The translations under genes and the position numbers were made by a program. A stretch of DNA of 51,733 nucleotides from Hirschia sp. (GTDB lineage Bacteria > Pseudomonadota > Alphaproteobacteria > Caulobacterales > Hyphomonadaceae): the NCBI GenBank assembly GCA_002709235.1, contig PAQI01000002.1:200810-252542 (forward strand), given 5' to 3'. This document shows, piece after piece, positions 35,472 to 43,881 of the stretch (position 1 is its first letter; every line of letters begins with the position of its first letter). The notes under the pieces are model-generated. The model made no database searches. It saw only the letters and a program-made list of their open reading frames with translations, and had not been told where the DNA came from.

Positions 35472-36095
35472 CTAGTCTTGATCGACCGACCATGGGCCAT
35501 ATTGCATATCGCGGCAGGCCAGTGTCGGTTCGTGAATCTCTCGACCGTCTGGCAAATAGGTTATTCGCTTCACGGACTCACACTGACGCTGTGCAACATC
35601 ACTGTAGTTGTCCTCTGGATAACGGTCATCTGTGCCGCCGTAAAGGTTTTCATCTACGGGATTCCCCTGATAACCATAAACTTCCGAGGTCTGCTGTGGA
35701 TAGCGGGGCTCATATGGGTCATTTTCGGGGTATCTGTAGGCTCCATCCTGGTAACCGGTCTGATATCGCGGCTGATTTTGGACAATGTGGACCGAATCGC
35801 AATCGACCTGTTTTCGGCCGATCTGAGAGCCGGCGACGGCTCCGACCAATGCTCCCAAGATGCGTCCTTCTTCCTGAACACCGCGTGCGGCGACATTGTC
35901 GCCTAGCAGTCCGCCAGCGACGCCACCCAATACGCCACCCAGGATCTGACGTTCCTTGCGGACATCCTTGCAGTTGGAAAGATAGCCATCGCTTGTATAG
36001 CCATTGCGATATTGTCCGTTGCGCCAGGGTTCAGCCTGCGCGGCACCCATTCCGGCAACGGAGATCAGGGTAAGAGCGATCGCTGTGTATTTCAT
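35472..36095 (-). CDS. Secreted glycine-zipper 2TM-like protein
   Basis: A 207-aa envelope protein. The signal peptide MKYTAIALTLISVAGMGAAQA (cut after AQA) leads to a glycine-zipper core near 52-90 (GGVLGGVAGGLLGDNVAARG and LGALVGAVAGSQIGRKQ), a motif that packs in membranes, then a Tyr/Pro/Asp-rich region (PRYQTGYQDGAYRYPENDPYEPRYP) and a conserved C-terminus with paired Cys (QCESVKRITYLPDGREIHEPTLACRDMQYG). GGAGG lies eight bases before the ATG at 36095. The long in-frame extension upstream overlaps the opposite-strand methyltransferase and is not coding. Related proteins sit in the outer membrane or periplasm; their role is unclear. Confidence 0.85.
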   Translation of the reverse strand: MKYTAIALTLISVAGMGAAQAEPWRNGQYRNGYTSDGYLSNCKDVRKERQILGGVLGGVAGGLLGDNVAARGVQEEGRILGALVGAVAGSQIGRKQVDCDSVHIVQNQPRYQTGYQDGAYRYPENDPYEPRYPQQTSEVYGYQGNPVDENLYGGTDDRYPEDNYSDVAQRQCESVKRITYLPDGREIHEPTLACRDMQYGPWSVDQD

Positions 36096-36287
36096 CGGGA
36101 GGTCCTCCGTAAAAGCCTGACGCCCGCATGTCCTGTGTTCCAATGATCCATGGTGAGCCCGGCAATATGAACGCAAGCTGAATTGATGGTTCAGGCACAG
36201 CCAGTCGGCACACATCTGATTGATTGTCGCGCAAAACGGTTCATATTCATGAAGGGGCACAAACAGCGTCAGCGAGGTCATGGCAGA

Positions 36288-37397
36288 ATGTCGGATATGA
36301 GCAGACCGGGTGAAACACCCTCCCGAAAGTTGCGTGCGCCCTTCAAGGCCAGGGAAGTCAGCTATCGCGCGGCGCAAACACTGCGCACGGCATGGTATGC
36401 GGGCCAGCTCAATCTGTTGAGGCGGCGCTCTGGTGGGTTTTCGCGTCCGGGTGAGCCCGAATTCCAACCCACGAGCCCGGCTGGCGATGAAGCCGATGTG
36501 CGCAAGGCTTTCATGCAGGTGTTCGAGGAAGATCGAAAGAATGTCGAGGCCGGGCTTTATCCCGCGCCGGAAAATGTGCGCCCAAGGGATTTGCTGCGCA
36601 CGATGGAGTCTGCATTCCTGCTGTTCAAGGATGCCTCGCGGGTGAACAAGCGCCGCCTGAAGCGTGATGGCGTTGAGGCGCGTGAGCTGGCGGATGGTGA
36701 CCGATACCCGGCTTATTATCGGCAGAATTTCCACTATCAGTCCGGCGGATGGTTCACCGAGGAAAGCGCGCGGTTGTATGATACCCAGGTCGAGGCTCTG
36801 TTTGCCGGTTCGGCAGATGCGATGCGACGTGCGGCGCTGGCCGATATGGCGCGTGAGATCCGCCGGTCTGAGCGCCGCGATCAGGCTGTGCTGGATGTCG
36901 CATGTGGGACCGGGCGTTTCCTGAAGCAGGTCATGGCGGCCTATCCGCGTCTACAGGCCAGCGGGCTGGATCTGTCACCGTCCTATTGCCGGCATTCGCG
37001 GCAGGAATTGTCCGCCTGGCCGCGTGTCGACATCATTGAAGGGGCGGCTGAGAACATGCCGGTGGATGATGCCAGCCAGGATATCGTCTCCTGCATATTC
37101 CTGTTTCATGAATTGCCGCCGCGTGTGCGCAAGCAGGTGGCTGCCGAGATCCATCGCGTCTTGCGACCGGGCGGGCTATTTGTCTTTGCCGATTCCATCC
37201 AGCTGGGTGACAATCCCGCGCTGGACAGGCGGCTGGAATATTTCCCCGAAGGCTTCCACGAGCCGTTTTACAAATCCTATGGCGAAACGGATCTTGCGCG
37301 ATTGTTTGGTGAGGCAGGATTTGTCTGCGAGGGCGAGCGCAATGTGTTTCTCACCAAGGTGATGAGCCTGCGCAAACCGTCGGAGCGCAAATCATAG
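36288..37397 (+). CDS. Class I SAM-dependent methyltransferase
   Basis: A 369-aa protein. The C-terminal half carries the methyltransferase fold: VLDVACGTGRFLKQVMAAYP (motif I), ASGLDLSPSYCRHSRQEL (motif II), IEGAAENMPVDDASQDIVSCIFLFHEL (motif III) and IHRVLRPGGLFVFADSIQLGD (motif IV). The N-terminal 180 residues are basic and helical, without a family I know; YPAYYRQNFHYQSGGWFTEESARLYD looks like a lid. The start is uncertain: I chose ATG 36288, but 36249 is also in frame. The substrate is unknown. The gene is divergent from the glycine-zipper gene with a short overlap of their upstream regions. Confidence 0.82.
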   Translation: MSDMSRPGETPSRKLRAPFKAREVSYRAAQTLRTAWYAGQLNLLRRRSGGFSRPGEPEFQPTSPAGDEADVRKAFMQVFEEDRKNVEAGLYPAPENVRPRDLLRTMESAFLLFKDASRVNKRRLKRDGVEARELADGDRYPAYYRQNFHYQSGGWFTEESARLYDTQVEALFAGSADAMRRAALADMAREIRRSERRDQAVLDVACGTGRFLKQVMAAYPRLQASGLDLSPSYCRHSRQELSAWPRVDIIEGAAENMPVDDASQDIVSCIFLFHELPPRVRKQVAAEIHRVLRPGGLFVFADSIQLGDNPALDRRLEYFPEGFHEPFYKSYGETDLARLFGEAGFVCEGERNVFLTKVMSLRKPSERKS

Positions 37398-37416
37398 GGC
37401 CGCACGCCATTGGCAC

Positions 37417-37950
37417 CTATTCGGAGAGCGAACCGGGCAGCATCACGATGAACCGGTCCGGCAGGAAGGTGCGAAAGGCGTCTGCGATATCCTGTGGTGA
37501 ATCATATAGCCCATTGATCGGTAGCATCAGCGCATTCGGGCCCATTGAGCGCCCCAGGACCTTTTGCCAACCCGGCCGCAGGAAGGCCTTGACCGGTGTG
37601 GCCTGTGTACGCAAGGGACCGTTGAGTTCCAGGCGGATGATGCGCGGCCTGAATTTGGGGATGGGAACGGTGATCAGACCGGCACGGCTTATATTGTGCC
37701 AGGGAATGTGACCCACGCCGTCAATGTCGACACCCGCATCATTCATGCGAAGAATCACACGATTGGGCTCTGAATAGGGCCAGTTGCGCAGTGCGAGCAT
37801 CGAGAAGAACGCCGATATGAATGTCATCGGCAGGACATTCAGAAACAATCCTGCCATTCCCAGAATACAGGCAGCGCCCAACGGTGCCCATAAGCGCCAG
37901 ACAGCAGCATCGGGATCATAGGTGGTTGCGAAAACCCGACCAGAGGTCAA
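37417..37950 (-). CDS. Membrane protein with a PH-like domain, unknown function
   Basis: A 177-aa protein: a short N-terminus, two close hydrophobic segments (about 20-38 and 40-55, [20 protein letters not shown] and [16 protein letters not shown]), then a beta-rich domain ([29 protein letters not shown]) that resembles bacterial PH-like domains anchored to the membrane. [13 protein letters not shown] ends the chain. Its ATG overlaps the aroC stop by ATGA, so it is translated with aroC. No link to chorismate synthesis is evident. Confidence 0.75.
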   Translation of the reverse strand: MTSGRVFATTYDPDAAVWRLWAPLGAACILGMAGLFLNVLPMTFISAFFSMLALRNWPYSEPNRVILRMNDAGVDIDGVGHIPWHNISRAGLITVPIPKFRPRIIRLELNGPLRTQATPVKAFLRPGWQKVLGRSMGPNALMLPINGLYDSPQDIADAFRTFLPDRFIVMLPGSLSE

Positions 37951-39080
37951 AGGTCTGTATCCATTGCATAGGCAAGGCCATCACCGATCTGGCCGCGATG
38001 GCGCAGCATGTGATCGGCCAGGACGCAGGCCATCATCGCTTCTGCGACGGGTGCACCACGAATGCCGACACAGGGGTCGTGTCGCCCCTTGGTGCGGATA
38101 TCAACATCCTCGCCTGCGCGATCAATCGACTGGCGCGGGGTGAGGATGGAGGAGGTTGGCTTGATGGCAATACGTGCGACAACAGGCTGGCCGGTCGATA
38201 ATCCGCCCAATACACCGCCATTATTGTTGGAGAGGAATTCAGCGCCGGTATCGCCCATGCGCATCTCATCGGCATTTTCCTCACCGGATAGCGCGGCTGA
38301 TGCGAAGCCTGCGCCGATCTCGACGCCCTTCACGGCATTGATCGACATCAGCGCCATGGCGAGGTCTGAATCCAGCTTGCCATAAAGGGGGGCTCCCCAG
38401 CCGGGTGGTACGCCGGTGGCTTCGACCTGGATAATCGCCCCGCAGGATGATCCGGCCTTGCGCACGGCATCCAGATGGGTCTCCCATTTGACGACGGTTT
38501 CCTGATCCGGGCACCAGAAGGGATTGTTCTCGATCTCGTCCCAGTCCCAATTGTCCGGATTGATGGCGATATTGCCGATCTGGACGAGGGCGGCGCGGAT
38601 CTGGATATCGGCACCGAGTACCTTGCGGGCGATGGCACCGGCAGCGACGCGGGCTGCGGTTTCACGCGCAGACGAACGTCCGCCGCCGCGATAATCGCGC
38701 ACGCCATATTTGGCATCATAGGCATAATCGGCATGGCCGGGCCGGAAGGCATCACGGATCTCGCCATAATCCTTCGAGCGCTGGTCTGTGTTCTCGATCA
38801 TCAGGGATATTGGCGTGCCGGTTGTCACCGGAGCCCCAAATGCCGCGCGGGTGCGATCGTCCTCGAACACGCCGGAGAGGATCTTTACCAGATCCGGTTC
38901 CTTGCGCTGGGTGACAAAGCGCGACGTGCCGGGTTTGCGCCGGTCCAGCCAGTGCTGGATATCGGCGGGGGTAACGGTGATGCCGGGAGGGCAGCCGTCA
39001 ATGACACAGCCAAGGGCAGGCCCGTGGCTCTCACCCCATGTTGTAACGCGAAACAGATGACCGAATGTATTGTGTGACAT
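37947..39080 (-). CDS. aroC: Chorismate synthase
   Basis: Last step of the shikimate pathway: 5-enolpyruvylshikimate 3-phosphate to chorismate, using reduced FMN. The 377-aa protein begins [33 protein letters not shown] and has [46 protein letters not shown] and [27 protein letters not shown], all highly conserved; the two His of GESHG and RPGHAD are the catalytic pair. Start at 39080; the 15-codon extension is not conserved. A perfect 14-bp palindrome lies 13 bases upstream of the ATG. Confidence 0.95.
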   Translation of the reverse strand: MSHNTFGHLFRVTTWGESHGPALGCVIDGCPPGITVTPADIQHWLDRRKPGTSRFVTQRKEPDLVKILSGVFEDDRTRAAFGAPVTTGTPISLMIENTDQRSKDYGEIRDAFRPGHADYAYDAKYGVRDYRGGGRSSARETAARVAAGAIARKVLGADIQIRAALVQIGNIAINPDNWDWDEIENNPFWCPDQETVVKWETHLDAVRKAGSSCGAIIQVEATGVPPGWGAPLYGKLDSDLAMALMSINAVKGVEIGAGFASAALSGEENADEMRMGDTGAEFLSNNNGGVLGGLSTGQPVVARIAIKPTSSILTPRQSIDRAGEDVDIRTKGRHDPCVGIRGAPVAEAMMACVLADHMLRHRGQIGDGLAYAMDTDL

Positions 39081-39092
39081 GCATGCGTTGAA

Positions 39093-39106
39093 GCGCAAAT
39101 TTGCGC
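39093..39106. promoter_or_regulatory. 14-bp perfect palindrome upstream of aroC
   Basis: GCGCAAATTTGCGC is a perfect palindrome 12 bases before the aroC start on the minus strand. It is a candidate operator or a short mRNA hairpin that could hide the start region. A related core (GTCAAATTTGAC) occurs at 35449-35460. Confidence 0.4.
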
Positions 39107-39185
39107 GTTTGGGTAGTCCCTTCATGACATGGAGGATGCGACAGCTTGTGCCGCACCCCCTGTTTGTGTTGGTAAAATGCGTGGA

Positions 39186-39551
39186 TCAGTAGTTGATCAG
39201 GCCGGTTCCAGTGGTGATGCAGCCACCGATCTCGCCGCTGGAATAGCCGTCGCTGGCCCCGTAATAGAGGCACAGATCATTGGGTGTGACCGTCAGCCCG
39301 AAGGCTTCCTGCTCACCATATCCATAGCCGTATCCATAGGCGTTGTAGGGATAGTATCCGTAATAGTCGTAATAGTAATCGACCGGATAGTAGCCATAGG
39401 GGTCGTGATATCCATAGTCGTTATAGGTCTCCAGATGGATATAGGCGTAATCATCATGATAGCCGGAGGGGCCACCGGGAGGGCAGGCATAAGCTGCGCC
39501 AGTGGCGGCTATCGCCAGACCGGCCAGCAACAGGGTCTTGATAGGTCTCAT
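39186..39551 (-). CDS. Secreted tyrosine-rich protein
   Basis: A 121-aa protein with a signal peptide (MRPIKTLLLAGLAIAATGAAYA, with a Cys just after) and a strongly Tyr/Gly/Asp-rich middle built of GY, DYY and YGY units (YHDDYAYIHLETYNDYGYHD, then YYPVDYYYDYYGYYPYNAYG). About a third of residues in that stretch are Tyr. The C-terminus carries two Cys. No family is recognised. Secreted Tyr-rich repeats can bind metals or crosslink and may form a surface layer or adhesive. I prefer the ATG at 39551, about eight bases after AAGGA; an ATG at 39560 directly abuts it. Confidence 0.75.
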   Translation of the reverse strand: MRPIKTLLLAGLAIAATGAAYACPPGGPSGYHDDYAYIHLETYNDYGYHDPYGYYPVDYYYDYYGYYPYNAYGYGYGYGEQEAFGLTVTPNDLCLYYGASDGYSSGEIGGCITTGTGLINY

Positions 39552-39661
39552 GGTCTTCATCCTTGTCTGTTCCAGATCGCCTGAAATGTCTGGCGATTTG
39601 GATGCAGCCTGCCGGATGAATGCGCGGAGCGATGTGAGCGGCGTCACACCGCTACAGAAAA

Positions 39662-40321
39662 TCAGCTGTCGATAATGGCGTGTGCGCGCACGGGGAATGT
39701 GCCCATGCCGCTGATTTTTGGAGGCACGGCGCTGAACAGGAATCCAGCATGCGGCAGTGCAGACAGATTGGTCATGTGCTCGACTATCGGGATGTCTGCA
39801 TCCAGCAGAACGGAGTGGACCGGACGCGTGCCGCCGGATGTGTCGTCGATATTGAAGCTGTCGATCCCGACAAGGGCCACATTCTGTCCGCGCAGATGGA
39901 TCGCAGCGCCTTCGGTCAGATAGGGATGGCCCTCGAAATACTGGTCTGTGCGCCAGTGCTGGTCCCATCCGGTCCGCACCAGCACCGCTTTGCCGGACAA
40001 GTCCAGACCGCCAAACAGGGAGGCGTTGATGCTTCTGCCGCTTCTGGAGGCATCAATACAGATGGCGGGGACCGATGAAATTCGATCGAGGGATAGTCCG
40101 CAAAGGTCATGGCCATCGCGATAGCGGTGGCGCGGCGTGTCGATATAGGTGCCGGTATTGGAATGCAGCTCAATGGTCTGCATGGTGAATTCAGTGCCCT
40201 CACCATAGACCTTGTGGGAGTCGTCAAATGTCAGCCAGTCGCAAATGATCGGAGCGGGCAGCCCATTATAGGTGATCATGCCGTCTTCTATGGTGTGAGA
40301 AAGATCAATGAATGTGGTCAT
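39662..40321 (-). CDS. Cyclase family protein (kynurenine formamidase-like fold)
   Basis: A 219-aa member of the PF04199 cyclase family. Family features: LSHTIEDGMITYNGLP at the start, IDTPRHRYRDGHDLCGLSLD, GKAVLVRTGWDQHW, VALVGIDSFNIDD and ALPHAGFLFSAVPPK. In kynurenine formamidase the metal motif reads HxGTHxDxPxH; here it is NTGTYIDTPRH (55-65), so both metal-binding His of the HTGTH part are Asn and Tyr. This subgroup may act on another substrate or use metal differently. Acts probably in the cytoplasm as a hydrolase. Downstream of it on the same strand lies the Tyr-rich gene. Confidence 0.8.
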   Translation of the reverse strand: MTTFIDLSHTIEDGMITYNGLPAPIICDWLTFDDSHKVYGEGTEFTMQTIELHSNTGTYIDTPRHRYRDGHDLCGLSLDRISSVPAICIDASRSGRSINASLFGGLDLSGKAVLVRTGWDQHWRTDQYFEGHPYLTEGAAIHLRGQNVALVGIDSFNIDDTSGGTRPVHSVLLDADIPIVEHMTNLSALPHAGFLFSAVPPKISGMGTFPVRAHAIIDS

Positions 40322-40434
40322 GGCAGCCCCGCTTTGGGTTAGTCTACAACGAGATTGGTCGATCCGCGATGCTTGGTTTCTGAAAGCTTTGGGCTATGTG
40401 TTGATCAGTAACCTCAAACCTGACGAGCCAGCCC

Positions 40435-41121
40435 ATGTCTGACCGATCCAAACTGATTCCTCCCAGCCCTGACTATGCGGATGTCTATGCCAAGGCGAAG
40501 GCTGATGGAAAGCCGCTGCCGGATGATCGCGAATGGTTCAATACCTCAGAGCCCTTTGACCTGTTTGCGAGCTGGTTTGCAGAAGCCAAGGCCAAGGAAA
40601 TCAACGATCCCAACGCAGTGTCGGTGGCGACCGTCGATGAAAGCGGCATGCCGGATGTACGCATGGTGTTGCTGAAGGATTTTGATGCGGACGGGTTTGT
40701 TTTCTACACAAATACGCAGTCGGCAAAGGGCCAGCAACTGGAAGCGACCGGCAAGGCGGCCTTGTGTTTTCACTGGAAGAGCCTGCGCCGTCAGGTGCGC
40801 ATTCGCGGCGTGGTCAGCCATGTGACTGATGCCGAGGCAGATGCTTATTTCGCCAGCCGCGCCAAGGACAGTCAGATCGGTGCCTGGGCGTCTATACAGT
40901 CAGCTCCGATGGAGGGGCGATTTGAATTTGAAAAGCGTATTGCGGGATATGCTGCCAAATACGCGCTTGGCAAGGTGCCGCGACCGGAGCACTGGACGGG
41001 CTATCGCGTCGCGCCGGAACATATCGAATTCTGGAGGGACCGCCCGTTTCGCCTGCATGACAGGCTGATCTTTGATAAAAAGCCGGAAGGTGGGTGGGCC
41101 ACCTCCCGGCTCTATCCCTGA
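40435..41121 (+). CDS. pdxH: Pyridoxamine 5'-phosphate oxidase
   Basis: Oxidises pyridoxamine or pyridoxine 5'-phosphate to pyridoxal 5'-phosphate with FMN and oxygen. The 228-aa protein has [27 protein letters not shown] and [19 protein letters not shown] for FMN, the substrate segment [32 protein letters not shown] and the C-terminal [20 protein letters not shown]. All are intact. It starts at the first ATG. PLP serves the amino-acid enzymes and links to DXP made by dxs. The last codons contain a GC-rich inverted repeat. Confidence 0.96.
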   Translation: MSDRSKLIPPSPDYADVYAKAKADGKPLPDDREWFNTSEPFDLFASWFAEAKAKEINDPNAVSVATVDESGMPDVRMVLLKDFDADGFVFYTNTQSAKGQQLEATGKAALCFHWKSLRRQVRIRGVVSHVTDAEADAYFASRAKDSQIGAWASIQSAPMEGRFEFEKRIAGYAAKYALGKVPRPEHWTGYRVAPEHIEFWRDRPFRLHDRLIFDKKPEGGWATSRLYP

Positions 41122-41233
41122 TGCGGGGGTGAGGGCATCAGGGTGTTTGGTGTGAAGGGAACGCCGCCTTTGCATGTCGATGCTGAACCGGCACTGACGA
41201 TTGCTTGTTTCAAGCGGGCATCCTTTCGGATTG

Positions 41234-42061
41234 TCAGTCTGCCCAGCCAAGGGTGAGATAATCGTCAATGTCGACCTGGGCGACCTTGTCGACATCTGCC
41301 GAGAAATCCTGGTAGCGTGCGCCCTTGTTGAAGCTGGCCAGCTTGTCCATCTGTGCGCCGAAAGCGTGGATGGCGTCGCGATCAAAGCCGGAGGCGACCA
41401 GTTCGAGCTTCAGCACGCCTTCGCGGCCGAGCATGTTCACGCGATAGTCGACGAGATCCAGATTGCGAGTAAAATCAACGAGGTCTACGCCCCAGCTGAA
41501 GCTCATCGAATCGGTGTCGAGTTCTGGCGCTGCGGCCCAGCCGAGCAGTTCGATCGGGGCACCGCGGCCGGATGCGTTGCCCAGTGATGTGCGGTCGGCC
41601 TGTGAGCGGAACTCCTGCAATGTTGCATCCGCATTTATGTCGCCAGTGTCAGCTTCAACCCTGCCGATGTCGTCAAACCGCACCATGAGGCGCCAGCCCT
41701 TGGAATCCAGCGGGTCCGTGCCATCGGCCATCATCATGCCAAGCACATCGGATTCAGCGGGAAAGCCGGTAAGCTCCTCCATGAGCTTCGATGTCTGGTC
41801 GGCGTCGAGAAAGTAAAATCCCTCCGGCACGCTGATCTTGGCGTCGCCGTTGAGGAGCTCCACTTCGCCGCGCAGGCGGGTGAAGGTCTGGTTGTAGATC
41901 TGGAACTGGTCGTCGACCTGCTTGTCTGCAGGTTCTTCATTGAAAATATCGGCAATGACGGCCGCAGAGGTGCTTACGCCAGCCTCTGCCATGGGCGCTA
42001 AAGATAGCGCGACGCCGCTCATGAATATGGAGAACAGTTTGATCTTGCCTGCCATTGCCAT
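41234..42061 (-). CDS. DUF2167-family secreted protein without C-terminal membrane anchor
   Basis: A 275-aa protein with a signal peptide (about 1-27, ending PMAEA). The rest matches DUF2167 by its recurring blocks: KISVPEGFYFLDADQTSKLMEELTG, VLGMMMADG, WRLMVRFDDIGRVEADTGDINADATL, IELLGWAAAPELDTDSMSFSWGVDL, DYRVNMLGREGVLKLELVA and FNKGARYQDFSADVDKVAQ. The family usually ends in one or two membrane helices; this protein stops just after LTLGWAD, so it is likely free or peripheral in the periplasm. GGGGAGG lies before the ATG. Its function is not known. Confidence 0.8.
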   Translation of the reverse strand: MAMAGKIKLFSIFMSGVALSLAPMAEAGVSTSAAVIADIFNEEPADKQVDDQFQIYNQTFTRLRGEVELLNGDAKISVPEGFYFLDADQTSKLMEELTGFPAESDVLGMMMADGTDPLDSKGWRLMVRFDDIGRVEADTGDINADATLQEFRSQADRTSLGNASGRGAPIELLGWAAAPELDTDSMSFSWGVDLVDFTRNLDLVDYRVNMLGREGVLKLELVASGFDRDAIHAFGAQMDKLASFNKGARYQDFSADVDKVAQVDIDDYLTLGWAD

Positions 42062-42173
42062 GATATCCTCCCCGCGTTTTTATTCTGTATAAGGACAATG
42101 CCTGCAAATACGGGTAGCGTCTATGCAATTTTGCGCAGGCTGACCCTGCGTAAATGCAACGCAAGAGAAAAGA

Positions 42174-42259
42174 GCGCGTCTCCCAAAGGTCCAGGGGGGG
42201 GAGGGTTCGGGAGACGCGCGGCCACTTTCACAAGAAGAGGGGGACAGAGTGAAAGTGGC
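42174..42259 (-). ncRNA. Tandem C-rich-loop hairpins, candidate anti-Shine-Dalgarno small RNA
   Basis: Two perfect 11-bp stem-loops sit one base apart. On the minus strand the first (42259-42221) has the stem GCCACTTTCAC and a 17-base loop TCTGTCCCCCTCTTCTT; the second (42219-42174) has the stem GCGCGTCTCCC and a 24-base loop beginning GAACCCTCCCCCCCC. The end is followed by TCTTTTCTCTT, a U-rich tract as in intrinsic terminators. Both loops can pair with Shine-Dalgarno sequences. The arrangement recalls the CcsR/cuckoo class of alphaproteobacterial sRNAs (paired hairpins with CUCC-rich loops), though the stems here are unlike any I can name. It starts 30 bases after the stop of the small membrane protein gene, so it could be a 3'-UTR product. 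Confidence 0.6.
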
Positions 42260-42289
42260 AAACTTCAAATCGTGGCTATGGATTGCGGT

Positions 42290-42526
42290 CTAATAATCTG
42301 TCCGTGTTTCATCCGAGCCATCAGCAATATCCTCGATCACATCGCCGGTGCGATCAGCGGCGCTCTGTACGGCGATCTCGGCTTCATCACCGGCGCTGGC
42401 GAAAATATCGTCCATTCTGGCACCGGCACCTTCAAAGGAGCCTGTCTGCACGTAGAACAGCGTCATGGTGATGATGAATACGACGCCAACAGCGCCGATT
42501 ATCGTCCAGAGTATCCGTCCCAGCAT
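42290..42526 (-). CDS. Small single-pass membrane protein, unknown
   Basis: A 78-aa protein with one N-terminal helix (MLGRILWTIIGAVGVVFIITMTLFYVQTG) and an acidic C-terminal tail (AQSAAD-type composition, ending EDIADGSDETRTDY). GGGAG is six bases before the ATG, a strong ribosome binding site. No family is recognised. It is the gene directly upstream of the tandem hairpin element and may be its host transcript. The C-terminal tail would lie in the periplasm if the N-terminus is inside. Confidence 0.75.
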   Translation of the reverse strand: MLGRILWTIIGAVGVVFIITMTLFYVQTGSFEGAGARMDDIFASAGDEAEIAVQSAADRTGDVIEDIADGSDETRTDY

Positions 42527-42622
42527 TTGAAGCTCCCGTTTGAATGCGATTATTCAACAAACGCGAAGCATGGGCAGGAGTTGCGAGTCTGAGTTAATTT
42601 TTAATCTGGAGGGTGGTGAGGG

Positions 42623-43735
42623 TCAGCTCAACCAGTCGGGTGTCGCGAAGGGCAGGTCGAGGTCTCGTGCGACGGCGGCGTGGGTGATTGCGCCGTCAGC
42701 GACATTGAGCCCGCGTGCCAGATGGACATCCTCTTTCAGGGCCTGTTGCGTGCCCTTGCTTGCGATGGCGAGGGCGAAGGGCAGCGTCATGTTGTTGAGC
42801 GCATAGGTGGATGTGCGTGGAACAGCGCCGGGCATGTTTGCCACGCAATAATGCAGCACGCCGTCGATTTCATAGATCGGGTCGGTGTGAGTGGTGGCAT
42901 GGGAGGTCTCGAAACAGCCGCCCTGATCGATGGCGATATCGACCAGCACTGCGCCGGGCTTCATGTGTTTGAGCATGTCACGCGTGACGAGTTTTGGCGC
43001 GGCAGCACCGGGGATCAGAACGGCACCAATGATGAGATCGGCTTCCAGAACAGCCGCTTCCAGCAGGGCTGGCGTCGAGAAGGCGGTTTTCACCGATCCG
43101 GCAAACTGGACATCCAGCTCTTCCAGACGGGGCATGGAGCGGTCGAACACGGTGACATCGGCGCGAAAGCCGATTGCCATTTCTGCGGCATGCGTACCGG
43201 AGACACCGCCGCCTATGATCACCACCTTGGCGGGCGGTACGCCGGGCACGCCGCCCAGCAGCAGGCCGCGCCCACGCTTGGTGCGTTGCAGCGCCCATGC
43301 ACCAACCTGGATCGACATGCGACCGGCGACCTGGCTCATCGGCATGAGCAGGGGCAGGCGACCGCGTATATCGGTCACGGTCTCATAAGCGATACAGGTC
43401 GCGCCTGATTCCATCAGGCCGAGGGCCTGGGGCTTGTCGGCGGCCAGGTGCAGATAGGTGAACAATGTATGGTGTGGACGTAGCCGCGCGATCTCTTCGG
43501 GCTGGGGTTCCTTCACCTTGATGATCATTTCACATTCGGCAAAGACCGCGTCAGCGTCTGGCAGGATAGTCGCGCCGGCCTTGAGATATTCGGCATCGGT
43601 CATGCCCGAGCCTTCGCCTGCATCGACTTCGACGAACAGTTCATGACCGGACCGGGTCAGCTCCGCTACACTTTCGGGAGTGAGGCCAACACGGTATTCT
43701 TCGGTCTTGATTTCCTTTGGAACGCCGATCTTCAT
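42623..43735 (-). CDS. ald: Alanine dehydrogenase
   Basis: Reversibly oxidises L-alanine to pyruvate and ammonia with NAD. The 370-aa protein has MKIGVPKEIKTEEYRVGLTPESV (R15 contacts the carboxylate), IIKVKEPQPEE (Lys), TYLHLAADK (His), the NAD loop VVIIGGGVSGTHAAEMAIG and VDIAIDQGGCFETSHATTH (Asp and His). All the expected active-site residues are present. AGGAG is eight bases upstream. In related bacteria ald is often induced by alanine through Lrp/AldR; I see no clear site. It likely supplies carbon or nitrogen for growth on alanine. Confidence 0.95.
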   Translation of the reverse strand: MKIGVPKEIKTEEYRVGLTPESVAELTRSGHELFVEVDAGEGSGMTDAEYLKAGATILPDADAVFAECEMIIKVKEPQPEEIARLRPHHTLFTYLHLAADKPQALGLMESGATCIAYETVTDIRGRLPLLMPMSQVAGRMSIQVGAWALQRTKRGRGLLLGGVPGVPPAKVVIIGGGVSGTHAAEMAIGFRADVTVFDRSMPRLEELDVQFAGSVKTAFSTPALLEAAVLEADLIIGAVLIPGAAAPKLVTRDMLKHMKPGAVLVDIAIDQGGCFETSHATTHTDPIYEIDGVLHYCVANMPGAVPRTSTYALNNMTLPFALAIASKGTQQALKEDVHLARGLNVADGAITHAAVARDLDLPFATPDWLS

Positions 43736-43881
43736 ATGGAAGGCTCCTACCCGGGGATATAACTGGTGAGGCAGGAATATGCCCCCAACATTGCAGAAAA
43801 TCCAGCTTTGATCTCGATATGTAGATGTTTATCGAAAGAAGTACTGCAATTGCGCGGATCATTGGAATAAGTGGCGGCGCG

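Noticed and set aside
36096-36734. N-terminal extension of the glycine-zipper frame, up to 420 codons
   Set aside because: It overlaps the opposite-strand methyltransferase, and the true protein starts with a signal peptide at 36095 behind GGAGG.
41080-41112. GC-rich inverted repeat at the end of pdxH as a terminator
   Set aside because: It lies within the conserved C-terminus of pdxH and has no U tract.
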